A stretch of 64,000 nucleotides of DNA from CAZDAM01 sp964503595 (GCA_964503595.1 CAZDAM010000005.1:8661-72660); one strand, 5' to 3'; numbered from the stretch's first letter, positions 50,340 through 60,390 are shown. A program made the numbers and translations. Notes: generated from the letters alone by a model not told the origin.

Positions 50340-52302
50340 AAAGACGCACGGAATTTTCGCGGGGATTTCCCTGCCCACCCTCATAGAGGGCTTCTTCCCA
50401 CTGTACTTCAAGCTTAAGGCTCTGGCGCCAGTCTTCCACCAGTGGAGCCTCAAGGCTCATGTCCAGACCAACCTGCTCATAGTTGCGATCCAGGACGGGC
50501 GATTCACGATTCTGCCAGTGAAACCAGCCACTAAGCCAAAGACCGGAGTGAGTGGGTCCACTCAGGCCAAAACTGGCCGTTCCGGAATCCTCAACACCGA
50601 TTCCGCCCACATCCAGCTTATCCATTCTAAGGCTCACTTCGGGAGCCAGGCCAATCGGATTGAAGCGCAAGAACCGGGCTGATGCTGTCAGGGAATAGCC
50701 CTCGTCCTTCTGGTAACCCAGAGGAGAGTAATCATCTGTCTGACGAAAGCGAAACTCCGAATCCCAGTCCATGCGGCCTGTGGTTTCCGCATAATTTACC
50801 GCGTGGATTCGGCTGTCTTCATGAAAGGCAGAACCTTCCTGAAAAGAGTTGACTTCGGAATAGTGCCAGCCTAACCAGCCTGTCTCCCGGCCCAGAAATC
50901 CGGGAAACCAGATCCGCATACCCGGGCTTTTGGTATGGACATCCTGACTGAGTTCCAGACTCTCTTCCTGGAAGTTTTCCATCTCCAGACCGTACCAGGG
51001 CTTTTTCACCCCGGCCCGCATGTAGATTTCGGTACCTGCTCCAAAATCGGGGGCTGCGAGGTTTCGGTAGGTTTCAGCAACCCTGAGGATTTCAGCATCT
51101 GCATAGAAGATACCTTCACTCAGACTCCCCCTTAGCTGGGCCAGACTTCCGGTATCACGCCCACTTCCCCCAATTTCCCCATGAGACGAAACGACCAGTG
51201 CTTCCAGCCAGTTGGCGGGATCTATCTGGCGGGTCATGCCAAAGCTTGCCGTATAAGTTTCCGACTGCTCGGAATCACGGCGCGCTGCCAGAAAGTTCAG
51301 ATGCCACAAGCCCCAGTTCTCTTCGCGGAGTTTATAGATCCCACCCAGTACAGCACCTTCATGATGGGTTCTACCAGGATCCGAAGTTCTCTGCCAGGTG
51401 GATCCGGCATAGATACCAATTGGATCCGTACGATCTCCTTCGTGAAGAATGTATTCGGCCCCTATCCAGTCCTGCCCGAAAACCTGGGATGGAAGGGCGA
51501 GGGTATGTGTGCCCGCCACCAGATCGGCGCGCCTGCCGCGAAACTCCAGAATCAGATTTTCCAGCTGAAGATTTTCATCCGGAGCAAAAAGTGAATTGCC
51601 TGCCTTCAGCCCAACTTCTGCCCGATAGGCCCGATCATCAAGAAGACCTGATGCCCGTAATTCATGCCTGACCGAAAAAGCCGATTCCCTTCTGCCAAGC
51701 TGATATCCAGATGTTCCGCTGACATAGTTGTAGCCCACCATCCATTCCTGGGAATAACTGGAAGATTCAGCCTCAGGAGCCGTTTCAAAATCAGCTTCGG
51801 TGCTGCGGGCCAGACTCTGGACCATCGCAACTTCCTCAGGCTTCAGAAAAGCCGGGCTCTGCTTGAGCCAGGTGGCAATCTCCTCCGAACCCAGGCTGGA
51901 AACCCTGAGTTTCTGAACCCAGGCGTATTCCGTCTCATTCTCAATCCGGCTTAAGAGATAGCGGACAATGCTGTCCCGCTTCGAATCTGTCTGGGGCAGG
52001 TCTGAAACCGTTTCTTCACTTGGAATCCGGGGATAACGCTGAGATTTTTCATGCTCGTCAATAAGCTTCAGAAGCTCCTGTTTTTCTTCATCCTTCAGGA
52101 ACGGAACCTGAAGAATGAGGGATCTGGCCTGAGCCGGCAGAATCTCAAGCCTGAGGATACGGGCAATCAGTTCCCTTTCTTTCGGGGATGACGCATAGGA
52201 ATGCAGTTTCAGAGAAAAATCCTCGGAAAAGGCGGGATGGGCCCACAGAACACGCGGGTAGGCCAATCCGAGGAAGAACAAAAAAATTCGGGTTGCATCC
52301 AT
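50320..52302 (-). CDS. Large exported, probable outer-membrane beta-barrel protein
   Basis: 660 residues from ATG 52302. After a signal peptide (FLFFLGLAYPRVLWA), residues 25-150 are helical and contain a helix-rich region resembling helix-hairpin-helix repeats (IARILRLEILPAQARSLILQ; LRVSSLGSEEIATWLKQSP). From about 190 the sequence shows alternating strands rich in Trp, Tyr and Gly (SYSQEWMVGYNYVSGTSGYQ) through to VRLSAIQKF with a terminal Phe, as in outer-membrane barrels. No named family. The TTG two codons earlier is unlikely. Confidence 0.65.
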   Translation of the reverse strand: MDATRIFLFFLGLAYPRVLWAHPAFSEDFSLKLHSYASSPKERELIARILRLEILPAQARSLILQVPFLKDEEKQELLKLIDEHEKSQRYPRIPSEETVSDLPQTDSKRDSIVRYLLSRIENETEYAWVQKLRVSSLGSEEIATWLKQSPAFLKPEEVAMVQSLARSTEADFETAPEAESSSYSQEWMVGYNYVSGTSGYQLGRRESAFSVRHELRASGLLDDRAYRAEVGLKAGNSLFAPDENLQLENLILEFRGRRADLVAGTHTLALPSQVFGQDWIGAEYILHEGDRTDPIGIYAGSTWQRTSDPGRTHHEGAVLGGIYKLREENWGLWHLNFLAARRDSEQSETYTASFGMTRQIDPANWLEALVVSSHGEIGGSGRDTGSLAQLRGSLSEGIFYADAEILRVAETYRNLAAPDFGAGTEIYMRAGVKKPWYGLEMENFQEESLELSQDVHTKSPGMRIWFPGFLGRETGWLGWHYSEVNSFQEGSAFHEDSRIHAVNYAETTGRMDWDSEFRFRQTDDYSPLGYQKDEGYSLTASARFLRFNPIGLAPEVSLRMDKLDVGGIGVEDSGTASFGLSGPTHSGLWLSGWFHWQNRESPVLDRNYEQVGLDMSLEAPLVEDWRQSLKLEVQWEEALYEGGQGNPRENSVRLSAIQKF

Positions 52303-52349
52303 GCACAAAACCTATCGGATTCCCGATGCAAATGTTCAAGCTCTTAGGC

Positions 52350-53915
52350 CTATCTTCGAATTGTCACAGGAGTTGGAAAAGATTTGCGGCCCGAAGCATC
52401 GGTAGCCACCAGAATCAGACGACGAGCCCGCTCGGAAGGAGGAATCCGGAGTTCAAATTCCTCCTGATTCTCATTGAAGACACCATCTGTCGGCAGAAGT
52501 TCAGAGGCCCGGCTGGCGAGGGTGTCCCGAAATACTTCAAGTTTCTGAATGTTTGAAACCGTATCCGAAACAATCACCCGAAGGGAAACTGACTGAGCTC
52601 CCAGAACCACCGTACGGCTGGGAAGAGTAATTCTGGGGCCACGGGTATCCGCAACCACAGCTTCAGGGAGAAACGGGTCATTTCCAGAAGTGGAAACCAG
52701 TACCAGCTCCATATCTTCGCGACGGGAAAAATCAAGATTCCAGGAGCCGCTTTGGCGAATGACTCCATCCGAAGATTCCCGCTTTTCCCACGTCACGACA
52801 GCTCTTATCCGTCCCATCAGCTCGGTGAAACCCTGAAGATTGAAGCGCAACGAACGACTCCCCTGAAACGAGGCATCCCGGATCTGCTGAAGCGCACGGC
52901 GGGAATAGTTCCTGGAAGTCCCCAGAAGCCCGTATAGACTCTGATCCTGCCTGCTCATGTAGATCCGGCGCAGATTCTCAAGCCAGGCCTGAACCTCTTC
53001 TCTTGAAGAAGAAGCCGAATACTCAAACTTCAAAGGAGGATGATCGACAGAAAAGAAACGCTCTCCCTCCCTTAAGCGAAAGACAATATCGTAATGCCCT
53101 TCCGTAGCCTTCAGCTTAAGGACAATCGTGTCGTCAGCTGGCAAATCCTCAAAGCTTTCCCCCCCATTCAGGCTGATTTGGGGGATCTGATAGGAAGGAC
53201 GGTTCAGAAGGGTTGTCTCCAGACGGATCCGACCAAGAATCAGATCGCTGAAATAGATCTTCTGGCGCAGAATTCCACTTTGAGGGACCGGCATGCCATT
53301 CAGAAGGACAACTGCCGTACTGACCCTCAAATCCTCCGGTACCAGCCTTTCGAAGAGGGAAGGAAGAGGCCATTTGTGAACCAGCCCATACCAGTTCGCA
53401 CCCTTTCTGATTTCTGTTCCATTCAGCTCCCGGGCTGGTTCAAACTTACCCTGAACAACCCGGATTCCTTCCCCCAGACGCAAAGGAAGACTCAAATGAG
53501 GAGAATGGACAATTCCCCTGCCATCCAGACAGTAAATCAGAACTTCTTCTCTTTGACGCTCAATCAGAAAATCCCCCTGAAGAGTGCTCAGAAATCCCGC
53601 TCCAAAATCCACGGTAAATTCCACGGCCTGATCCGAAGCCCCAAGGTTCAAGAAAAGGTTTCCGGAATGAAGAAGAGTGAAAAAATTGGCGTTCTGCCTC
53701 TGGTACTCAAAATCAAGCACCACTTCGCGGGTTTTTGCCATCGCCCCGTTTGGTAACCGAAAAAGTGCAACCTCATTCCCTGACTGTTCAAGATGAAGCT
53801 GACCAGGAAGCTCAGCTTCCGTAAGTCTGAGAGAATCAGAAGAACTGATCGGCTCATATGCCCAGAAACAGGAGCAGGCAAAAAAGCAAAAAAGAAGGAA
53901 CAGACGCGGGGTCAT
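52350..53915 (-). CDS. Exported protein with FecR-like and Ig-like parts, unknown function
   Basis: 521 residues. A signal peptide (PRLFLLFCFFACSCFWA) is followed by beta-rich sequence. Residues about 105-165 (GDFLIERQREEVLIYCLDGR) resemble a FecR-type domain, weakly. The C-terminal 120 residues contain DTRGPRITLPSRTVVL and ILVATDASGRKSFPTP, the Asp-x-x-x-Pro start and DxxG turn of an Ig-like module like those in the 1833-residue neighbour. It lies five bases after the hydrolase gene, so they share a transcript. Role unknown. Confidence 0.6.
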   Translation of the reverse strand: MTPRLFLLFCFFACSCFWAYEPISSSDSLRLTEAELPGQLHLEQSGNEVALFRLPNGAMAKTREVVLDFEYQRQNANFFTLLHSGNLFLNLGASDQAVEFTVDFGAGFLSTLQGDFLIERQREEVLIYCLDGRGIVHSPHLSLPLRLGEGIRVVQGKFEPARELNGTEIRKGANWYGLVHKWPLPSLFERLVPEDLRVSTAVVLLNGMPVPQSGILRQKIYFSDLILGRIRLETTLLNRPSYQIPQISLNGGESFEDLPADDTIVLKLKATEGHYDIVFRLREGERFFSVDHPPLKFEYSASSSREEVQAWLENLRRIYMSRQDQSLYGLLGTSRNYSRRALQQIRDASFQGSRSLRFNLQGFTELMGRIRAVVTWEKRESSDGVIRQSGSWNLDFSRREDMELVLVSTSGNDPFLPEAVVADTRGPRITLPSRTVVLGAQSVSLRVIVSDTVSNIQKLEVFRDTLASRASELLPTDGVFNENQEEFELRIPPSERARRLILVATDASGRKSFPTPVTIRR

Positions 53916-53919
53916 ATCC

Positions 53920-54750
53920 CTAAAGTTCGATTTCCATTCCCTCGTGAACAGCTTCCACCTTGAGATTCATAGGTTTGGCATGCACGCGGGCATCAACCAG
54001 CATGGACTGGATCTGGGCATCATTATGCGATGGATCATGATGAATCATGTAAAGTGCATCTGCATTGGCTTCCTTGACGAGCTTCAAACCCATTTCCCAG
54101 GTCGAATGTCCCCAGTTCCGCCGTGATGGATATTCTTCGGGAGTATACTGACAGTCGTAGGCAACGATATTGGAACGACAGGAAAGGTTGAGCGCGGTTT
54201 CTGCAACCTCATCTTCACTCTCATGCTCGATATCTGTCAGAAAAGTGAAAATTTTACCCTCGGATTCGAAGCGAAATCCAACTACTCCATTCGGATGAAA
54301 CAGAGGGCCATAAGAGACTTTGAGGTCGTCTCCAAGCCAGATGCTTCCTTCCTCATCCAGATCGTGAAAATGAAGGCCTGCTCCCATAACGCCCATAGGC
54401 ACAGGAAAATTCGGGGGTGACATCAGATTCTCAAGAATCTTCTTCACTCCGAGAACCCCTTTTTTCTGCCCATAGATATGAAATTCATTGCCGGGAATGA
54501 AAGCAGGAACAAAAAAAGGAAATCCCATGATGTGATCCCAGTGATAGTGGGAAAACAAAATATGGGCTTTAGCGGGCATATTGGACAGCAGACTGTTACC
54601 CAGATCCCGGATTCCGGTCCCTGCATCGATAATGGCCCGACAACCGCTGCGGGATACCACTTCTACCGCTGTCGTATTGCCACCATAGTGCTGGCAGTCC
54701 GGCCTTGAGATTGCAACGGAGCCGCGAGCTCCCCAAAATTTAACCTTCAT
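53920..54750 (-). CDS. Metallo-beta-lactamase-fold hydrolase
   Basis: 276 residues of the MBL superfamily. The opening MKVKFWGARGSVAISRPDC and HYGGNTTAVEV match the branch that includes phosphodiesterase-like PqsE/CNP-type and ComA2-type enzymes. The metal motif H-x-H-x-D-H reads SHYHWDHIMGFPFF (about 67-80); later ligands are in FLTDIEHES (Asp) and MIHHDPSHND (His). It lacks a signal peptide, so it is probably cytoplasmic. Substrate unknown. Its own promoter lies just upstream and the FecR-like gene follows. Confidence 0.8.
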   Translation of the reverse strand: MKVKFWGARGSVAISRPDCQHYGGNTTAVEVVSRSGCRAIIDAGTGIRDLGNSLLSNMPAKAHILFSHYHWDHIMGFPFFVPAFIPGNEFHIYGQKKGVLGVKKILENLMSPPNFPVPMGVMGAGLHFHDLDEEGSIWLGDDLKVSYGPLFHPNGVVGFRFESEGKIFTFLTDIEHESEDEVAETALNLSCRSNIVAYDCQYTPEEYPSRRNWGHSTWEMGLKLVKEANADALYMIHHDPSHNDAQIQSMLVDARVHAKPMNLKVEAVHEGMEIEL

Positions 54751-54764
54751 TCTATCGATCCATA

Positions 54765-54793
54765 ATCATGGCACTACGTGTCTAAACTGTCAA
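54765..54793 (-). promoter_or_regulatory. Sigma-70 promoter of the MBL-hydrolase operon
   Basis: On the - strand TTGACA (54788-54793), 17 bases, CATGAT (54765-54770), leaving a very short leader of about 8 bases before the ATG at 54750. Confidence 0.6.
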
Positions 54794-54805
54794 ATTTCTG
54801 CATTC

Positions 54806-57800
54806 CTATTGAAGCCAGGCCAGTTTGACCGTACTTCGATCGCGATTTCCATCAGCGTCTTCGGCTATCACTCTGAGGAAGTATACGCCATTTGCTGGCT
54901 TAGAGGAAAAGATCTCGCGCAAGGGAATTTGGATCAGCCCGGTTTGAAGTCCCATGCTGTAAGCCCGTCCGACTCTTGCCCCCGCCACATCGTAGGCCTG
55001 AACCCTCAGACTGGCCTGATTCCGGGAAAGTCTGACCCGCAGATGAGCCTTCAGGTTTCTTACCGGATTCGGAACCACCAAAGCTTCCTGAATCTGCACC
55101 GGACCCACCGATGCCACAAGAAGACTCAGATTCGCCGGGTTACTGAGTCGATCACTGACCATAACGCTTAAGTTCTGAGCGACAGAATGACGAATCTGCC
55201 GGCGTGAAACCGTCAGTATTTCGCCGTCATATTCAAAGGAAATCCCCTTGCCATCCAGATTCAGCCGGATATCACTCAGGGCAATCCCCACCCCTGCATC
55301 ATGCAGTTCAAGGCGCAGATCTTCCTCAAGATTCAGCATTTCTTCCTCTGTCTGAACCGCTTTCAGAACAGGACTCATCTCATCCTGAATCAGGCGAAGA
55401 TCGGCTCTGAGACCCTTGGGGATGATGATTCTTGATTCCTCACGCGTCTGCTCAACCCACTCGCAGTCATTCTGGCAGGCCATCACAGCCACCTTGCCCA
55501 TACTGCTCAGAGGATAGCGGGCCAGATCCACCATCACGGTTTCCGTACCCGGAGTTGGAGTTCCCGGAACCAGATTGAAAAGTGCCATTCTCCCAGGCTG
55601 GGTTTCCAGAGTGTTCCATGGAAGTACCCACTGAACCCGGCTCAGACTGGCCTGACCATGTTCGGAAAAATCCAGGCGCCGGATTTCAAAGGGTAGATAG
55701 CGCGTAGTCTGATTGCCGTCTGCATCCTTACCCGTAATCTCAAGCCGCAGAGTTCCAGAAAGGCCCGAATCCAGAGCATATCCGCCCTGAAACCAGCTCT
55801 TTCCAAGCCGGTTCAGACTGACAATCTCCTGGCGATCGACATCGGACTCAACTCCGGGAGTCTTGAACTGGCGAATCCGCAAGAAGGGAGTATCGGCAAT
55901 CTCTTCAACCACGCCACCTTTTCGCGAAAGGCCCTTGACTACAAAAACGACTTCCTGCTCCTGAACCGGATTGGCAAAAATGCGAAATTCAAACCAGGGT
56001 CCAAAATCAAATTCCATCGCCGTTGTGAAATCACTACCCGGGTTACTCGCCTGATCCCGAAAGCCCCTGAGCTTGAAATGGCCGATTCCATTATAATCCC
56101 AGCCCTTGTCATTGGGCTCAAGCCGTAAAAGCCCTTTCCAGACATTATTTTGAAGGCTTACCAACTGGACACCAAGCGGAGGGTAGGATTCCACAATGGT
56201 CTGGCCCAGGGAATTCAGATAGGTCTTGGGTTCGATTTCCAAAGTACCCACCGGAGGCCAGTCAGGATGAATCGATTCATTGAAAACGGCCTCAAATCTG
56301 ACCTCGGAGCGCAGAATCCTTCCCTGGGCGTCCGGAGGAATCACAGGCCTTTCCGTTGTCAGGGAAATCACCGAGGGACCACCACGATCCAGATAGAGAA
56401 TCCTTCCATTGGCACCGGGACTTCCCTGAGAGGAACCATCCACGGCGAAGACCCTCCAGCTCAGCATGCCGGTAGGCAGGTTCTCCATATTGATGTCATT
56501 CTGCACCTGTCCGGCCTCATAGACATAGGACACCGGATTTCCATCGGCATCCGCAATCACCAGAACATAGCTCTGGGCTTCCTCGACCGGCTTCCAGCTG
56601 AAACGTACAATACCGCCGGGAGTCGAGAACCTGTCTTTGGGCTCAATCAGAACCGGATCCTCAATTTCATCCTGTTCCAGGGAAAGATCCCGAAAAAGCA
56701 TCTGTGCGTTGCCGGCGGCATCCCAGGCACGTACGCTCAGACGGGCCTTTCCGCGATATTCAAAGCGATTCTGGGCCAGAAAATAAAAGGTTTCTCCCGG
56801 TCCGTGAGTATCCGGATCCCGATCCAGGGAAAGTTTCGTCCACTCCATCAAAGCCGGGTAAGTCGCAGATCCAAGAGCATTGACAGCATCCAGACGAATC
56901 TCAACCGTGCGGACTCCCATGCCCTTGAGACTGCCAAATCCGGTATAACCTGATGGCCGGTTGCCGACATCCATCGCAAGACCACTCAACTGAAGCACCC
57001 CGGAAGTGATCCACTGTTCGCTTTTCACATCAATGGAAACAAATGGAGGCTGGGTGTCATAGAGAAACCAGGAGGTACTCACGGGGCTCTGGTTCCCTGC
57101 CATGTCCGATGCCTTAAGTTCCAGACGGTAGATCCCATCCAGGCTTCCATCCGTCGTCAGCCCCATGGGCTCAATCGTCAGCGGATCCACATTGAGTTCA
57201 TAAAGCATGCGAACCACCGGGGGGCCGCCATAATTGGGAGCTGACTGACTCTGTTCCGCCCGAAACTTCACCAGACCCGTGAGAATCGGCTGAGGAAGGG
57301 CAGAACCAAAAGGCTCTTGCAGAAAAAGCTCCAGAGTTGAGATCGGACCGGCTGCTGTCGAAATATCCGTTCGAATTCCTGAGCCCAGGTACCCGTAGGG
57401 AGTTTTTCGATCAAAGAGAACACCGGAAACATTACGTAATGGACCTTTTACCACTGCTCCCTGTTTCGGCTCCCTTAAATCCTGAACCTGCATTCCCAGA
57501 GGAGCCGGAAAAGTCAGGCCATCCATGACTCCCGGCAGAAGATTGTCGTAGGAAAACTGCCAGACAGCCTCATCACTGACATTCCCCGCTGTATCAACCA
57601 GGCGGGCCGAAGCCACAAAAACCCCGTCATCGCTGCCATCCGACTGAAGTTCACGGTTCAAAGTCGTTCCAACCTGAACCTGAGAAGAAGTCTGAACAAG
57701 ACTGAGCGGGTAGCTTGAAGGAGAGCGGATCGGATTCATCAGGGTGAACCGGGTCGCCCCGAGATTCATCTCAGCCGTCAGCAGAGGATCGACATCAACA

Positions 57801-60307
57801 GAAAGCCTCAGGCGACTGTTGATCAAAGGCAGGGTGCCTTTCCTGAAGAAGCCATCCGGAGTCGGGGACTTGACCACAATCAGATTCGGGCTAAGCTCCT
57901 CAAGATCGAGGCTAAGGACAACCGTTTCCACAAATTGATTGCCTACCCGATCCTGCATGGAAATCTCAAAGAGATAGGTTCCATCCATATTCATCGCAGT
58001 CGGATCCGGATAAAAGTCCACCGTTCGGGGATCAAAAACCTCGATTCTTCCCGGAATGATTCGATCTGCTGTTGTTGTCAGTTCAATTGGACCCTTGGCA
58101 ACTACGCTCACCTTCTCAGGCCAGGGGCCACTTCCCGGTTCCACGGTATTGGGGTGTTCCTTCATCACCAGGCGCAAAGGCGCTGGAGCCTTACCGACAA
58201 TGCTTCCATCCAATGGATGAGTATTTGCCCTATCCAGTACCGGAGGCAGAGTATCCACAACAAAAGCGACCGACTCCCGGTGTTCCTGAATCGGATTTCC
58301 TGCTGGATCAGCCCCGCCAACAATCAGAATTTCGGCAGGTCCGTCCTTGGCTCCATCTGTGGATGGTCTCACTACAAACTGATAGACGAAATTCAACCCC
58401 TGGGGATCCGAGGAAGCCAGACCCGCCTCACTGGCAAAATCCCCCCTCTGGGTTACAAACATACGCGGAGGCCGAGACATCGGCTCATCCACCGCTACCC
58501 CCAACCGAATCGAATCTCCAGGCTTGAAGAAAACAGGTTTGACTGCCTGGATCGGACTGTCATTCAAAGTTGTCAGCTTTACGACCGGGGCCTTACGATC
58601 AATTCGGACCGTCACAAAACGATCTGAGCCTGCTCCGGAATTCCCGGCTTCATCCCTCGCTACCAGCGTCAGGCTGTAATCTCCATCCTGGGCGCTACCA
58701 AGATTCACAAAAGCTCTGAAATTACTGGTAATCGCACTCACAGCCCTGGAAGGTTCAACCTGAAAATTCCCGGGGCTGGAAAATTCAACTCTCCCCCCTC
58801 TTTCCGTAACTCCATCCAGAGTGAATCCCGGTGTATTGGTTGCCAGAATCGCACTTTCTGTCAAAAGCAGAGGAGCTGCCGGGTTCTTTCGATCCAAAGT
58901 AACCACGCCCAGATCATGCAACTGAGAAGCTACTTTCTGATTAGGATCTGTTGGATTGGTGACTATTACCTGAGCCTGAAGACTGATCGTCGCATCTTCT
59001 CCCGGGGCAATATTGTTGATTGGGATGGAAACATCCTTGTCAAAGAACTCTCCCCCACGAAGATTTCGAATCTGCTCTTCCTTGAAAAAGCTGTTGGCCG
59101 TGGTTGCTGTGGAAATCTGAAAGACGACGGTATGTGGGGCATTGCGATCGCAAACAGCCCCCAGAATGGTAACTGCCCCTTCATTTTTGATCCTGCCCCC
59201 ATCAGCCGGTTCCATCTTCAGAAGATTGAAACATGGCTCCAAAGACAGCCTTTCCACCTGAAACTGCCTCACGGCAAAATTACCAGCCTCATCCTCCACA
59301 CGAAGAGTATAAGTGGTCGTCGTAATGCCCAGAGCCCCCAAAGAGGGATCCTTAGGGAGTTCAATCCCGGAAATCGTAATCCGGCCATTAGCTCCGGCCC
59401 GTCTCACGGTTTCATCTCCGGTTCCCTGATTTAAAACCCTGATCGTGGAAAACGGAGAATCTGTACCGACATTGATTCCGAAACTGGCCAGATCCGTAGG
59501 ACCAAAAGGAGTTCCTATTGGTGGAGCGCTCGCTTGAAAGTTGGTACTCAAATCCGTGATCACCGGTGGGATTTCATCCTGAATCACTCGAATCAGGTTG
59601 GAGTCCACCTGCCCCCCACCTGCTGCATTTGTATCCAAAGGTCGCACCTGCAGCCGAATCTGATTCTCTGTATTCGTCAGAAGCGGAATTGCCCCGACAG
59701 AATAATTTCCAGATCCGGGCCTGGTATGGGTATTTACGGTTGTTCCGTTGACGACCACATTGACTTCAAACTGATTAGCGGTTCCGGAGAGGGTGTAATT
59801 GAGTTCGGCAAAACGATCCAGAGTAAAAAGCCCCACCCCGGAAGAAGAAGTACGGATGTTGTTGAGTTTGGCCTGGGCGATCTCAAACATCAGATCCCTT
59901 ACTACAGGAATCGCCAGTGACGCCGTTGCTTCCGACGTATCCCCCGGAGTCAGAGCCAGAATCTTGAGAAACCAGGTATTCTGCTCTTCAAGCAGAGGAA
60001 CCCTGATTGAAGCTGTTCCTGCCCCTCCCGGCCAGATCAGAGGATTCTTTTCAGCCACGATCTGACTTAAATTGGAGTTACGAAAAGCGATCAGGCGATA
60101 ATTACCAGCATCGGCATCCAGAGCCAGGTTCAGCACAATCGAGGAACCCACAGGTTTTAAAACCGTAACCTGGGAAAGCTGGGGAGCCGTGCCATTTATC
60201 GCAAAGGACGAAATAGCAGCCTGGGCTGAACTGAAACAAGCCAGAATCAACCATAAGACAGGCAGCTGATAAAAACTGGTGAAATAGCGGCAGCACATCG
60301 AAGGCAT
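54806..60307 (-). CDS. Giant exported Ig-like repeat surface protein (1833 residues)
   Basis: An exported protein with a signal peptide (about 1-30, LPVLWLILACFSSAQA). The body is a chain of roughly eight or nine Ig-like beta modules, each opening with an Asp-x-x-x-Pro turn: DEIPPVITDL, DRKNPAAPLL, DRKAPVVKLT, DTLPPVLDRA, DTQPPFVSID, DRGGPSVISL. Turns like RDEAGNSG and AWDAAGNAQ recur. The last 95 residues (LVVPNPVRNLKAHLRVRLSR; RVQAYDVAGARVGRAY; GVYFLRVIAEDADGN) form a FlgD-like/type IX-sorting-like Ig module with the P-N-P start. A large adhesin or cell-surface fibre is likely. The -10 box directly follows the rpoC terminator, giving an almost leaderless mRNA. Confidence 0.78.
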   Translation of the reverse strand: MPSMCCRYFTSFYQLPVLWLILACFSSAQAAISSFAINGTAPQLSQVTVLKPVGSSIVLNLALDADAGNYRLIAFRNSNLSQIVAEKNPLIWPGGAGTASIRVPLLEEQNTWFLKILALTPGDTSEATASLAIPVVRDLMFEIAQAKLNNIRTSSSGVGLFTLDRFAELNYTLSGTANQFEVNVVVNGTTVNTHTRPGSGNYSVGAIPLLTNTENQIRLQVRPLDTNAAGGGQVDSNLIRVIQDEIPPVITDLSTNFQASAPPIGTPFGPTDLASFGINVGTDSPFSTIRVLNQGTGDETVRRAGANGRITISGIELPKDPSLGALGITTTTYTLRVEDEAGNFAVRQFQVERLSLEPCFNLLKMEPADGGRIKNEGAVTILGAVCDRNAPHTVVFQISTATTANSFFKEEQIRNLRGGEFFDKDVSIPINNIAPGEDATISLQAQVIVTNPTDPNQKVASQLHDLGVVTLDRKNPAAPLLLTESAILATNTPGFTLDGVTERGGRVEFSSPGNFQVEPSRAVSAITSNFRAFVNLGSAQDGDYSLTLVARDEAGNSGAGSDRFVTVRIDRKAPVVKLTTLNDSPIQAVKPVFFKPGDSIRLGVAVDEPMSRPPRMFVTQRGDFASEAGLASSDPQGLNFVYQFVVRPSTDGAKDGPAEILIVGGADPAGNPIQEHRESVAFVVDTLPPVLDRANTHPLDGSIVGKAPAPLRLVMKEHPNTVEPGSGPWPEKVSVVAKGPIELTTTADRIIPGRIEVFDPRTVDFYPDPTAMNMDGTYLFEISMQDRVGNQFVETVVLSLDLEELSPNLIVVKSPTPDGFFRKGTLPLINSRLRLSVDVDPLLTAEMNLGATRFTLMNPIRSPSSYPLSLVQTSSQVQVGTTLNRELQSDGSDDGVFVASARLVDTAGNVSDEAVWQFSYDNLLPGVMDGLTFPAPLGMQVQDLREPKQGAVVKGPLRNVSGVLFDRKTPYGYLGSGIRTDISTAAGPISTLELFLQEPFGSALPQPILTGLVKFRAEQSQSAPNYGGPPVVRMLYELNVDPLTIEPMGLTTDGSLDGIYRLELKASDMAGNQSPVSTSWFLYDTQPPFVSIDVKSEQWITSGVLQLSGLAMDVGNRPSGYTGFGSLKGMGVRTVEIRLDAVNALGSATYPALMEWTKLSLDRDPDTHGPGETFYFLAQNRFEYRGKARLSVRAWDAAGNAQMLFRDLSLEQDEIEDPVLIEPKDRFSTPGGIVRFSWKPVEEAQSYVLVIADADGNPVSYVYEAGQVQNDINMENLPTGMLSWRVFAVDGSSQGSPGANGRILYLDRGGPSVISLTTERPVIPPDAQGRILRSEVRFEAVFNESIHPDWPPVGTLEIEPKTYLNSLGQTIVESYPPLGVQLVSLQNNVWKGLLRLEPNDKGWDYNGIGHFKLRGFRDQASNPGSDFTTAMEFDFGPWFEFRIFANPVQEQEVVFVVKGLSRKGGVVEEIADTPFLRIRQFKTPGVESDVDRQEIVSLNRLGKSWFQGGYALDSGLSGTLRLEITGKDADGNQTTRYLPFEIRRLDFSEHGQASLSRVQWVLPWNTLETQPGRMALFNLVPGTPTPGTETVMVDLARYPLSSMGKVAVMACQNDCEWVEQTREESRIIIPKGLRADLRLIQDEMSPVLKAVQTEEEMLNLEEDLRLELHDAGVGIALSDIRLNLDGKGISFEYDGEILTVSRRQIRHSVAQNLSVMVSDRLSNPANLSLLVASVGPVQIQEALVVPNPVRNLKAHLRVRLSRNQASLRVQAYDVAGARVGRAYSMGLQTGLIQIPLREIFSSKPANGVYFLRVIAEDADGNRDRSTVKLAWLQ

Positions 60308-60318
60308 TGAATGGCAGG

Positions 60319-60324
60319 ATTATA
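60319..60324 (-). promoter_or_regulatory. -10 box of the giant surface-protein gene
   Basis: A perfect TATAAT on the - strand begins three bases after the rpoC terminator T-tract. Transcription should start about five bases before the ATG. No good -35 box is seen 17 bases upstream, where the terminator stem lies. Confidence 0.45.
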
Positions 60325-60326
60325 AC

Positions 60327-60368
60327 AAAAAAGCGGCCCTGCCACCCAGATTTGGGCGACAGAGCCGC
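60327..60368 (-). terminator. Intrinsic terminator of rpoC
   Basis: On the - strand a 16-pair stem GCGGCTCTGTCGCCCA / TGGGTGGCAGGGCCGC (three G-U pairs) with loop AATC is followed by T6. It lies 22 bases after the rpoC stop. Confidence 0.9.
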
Positions 60369-60390
60369 AAAATTATCATTTCTGCTTGAT

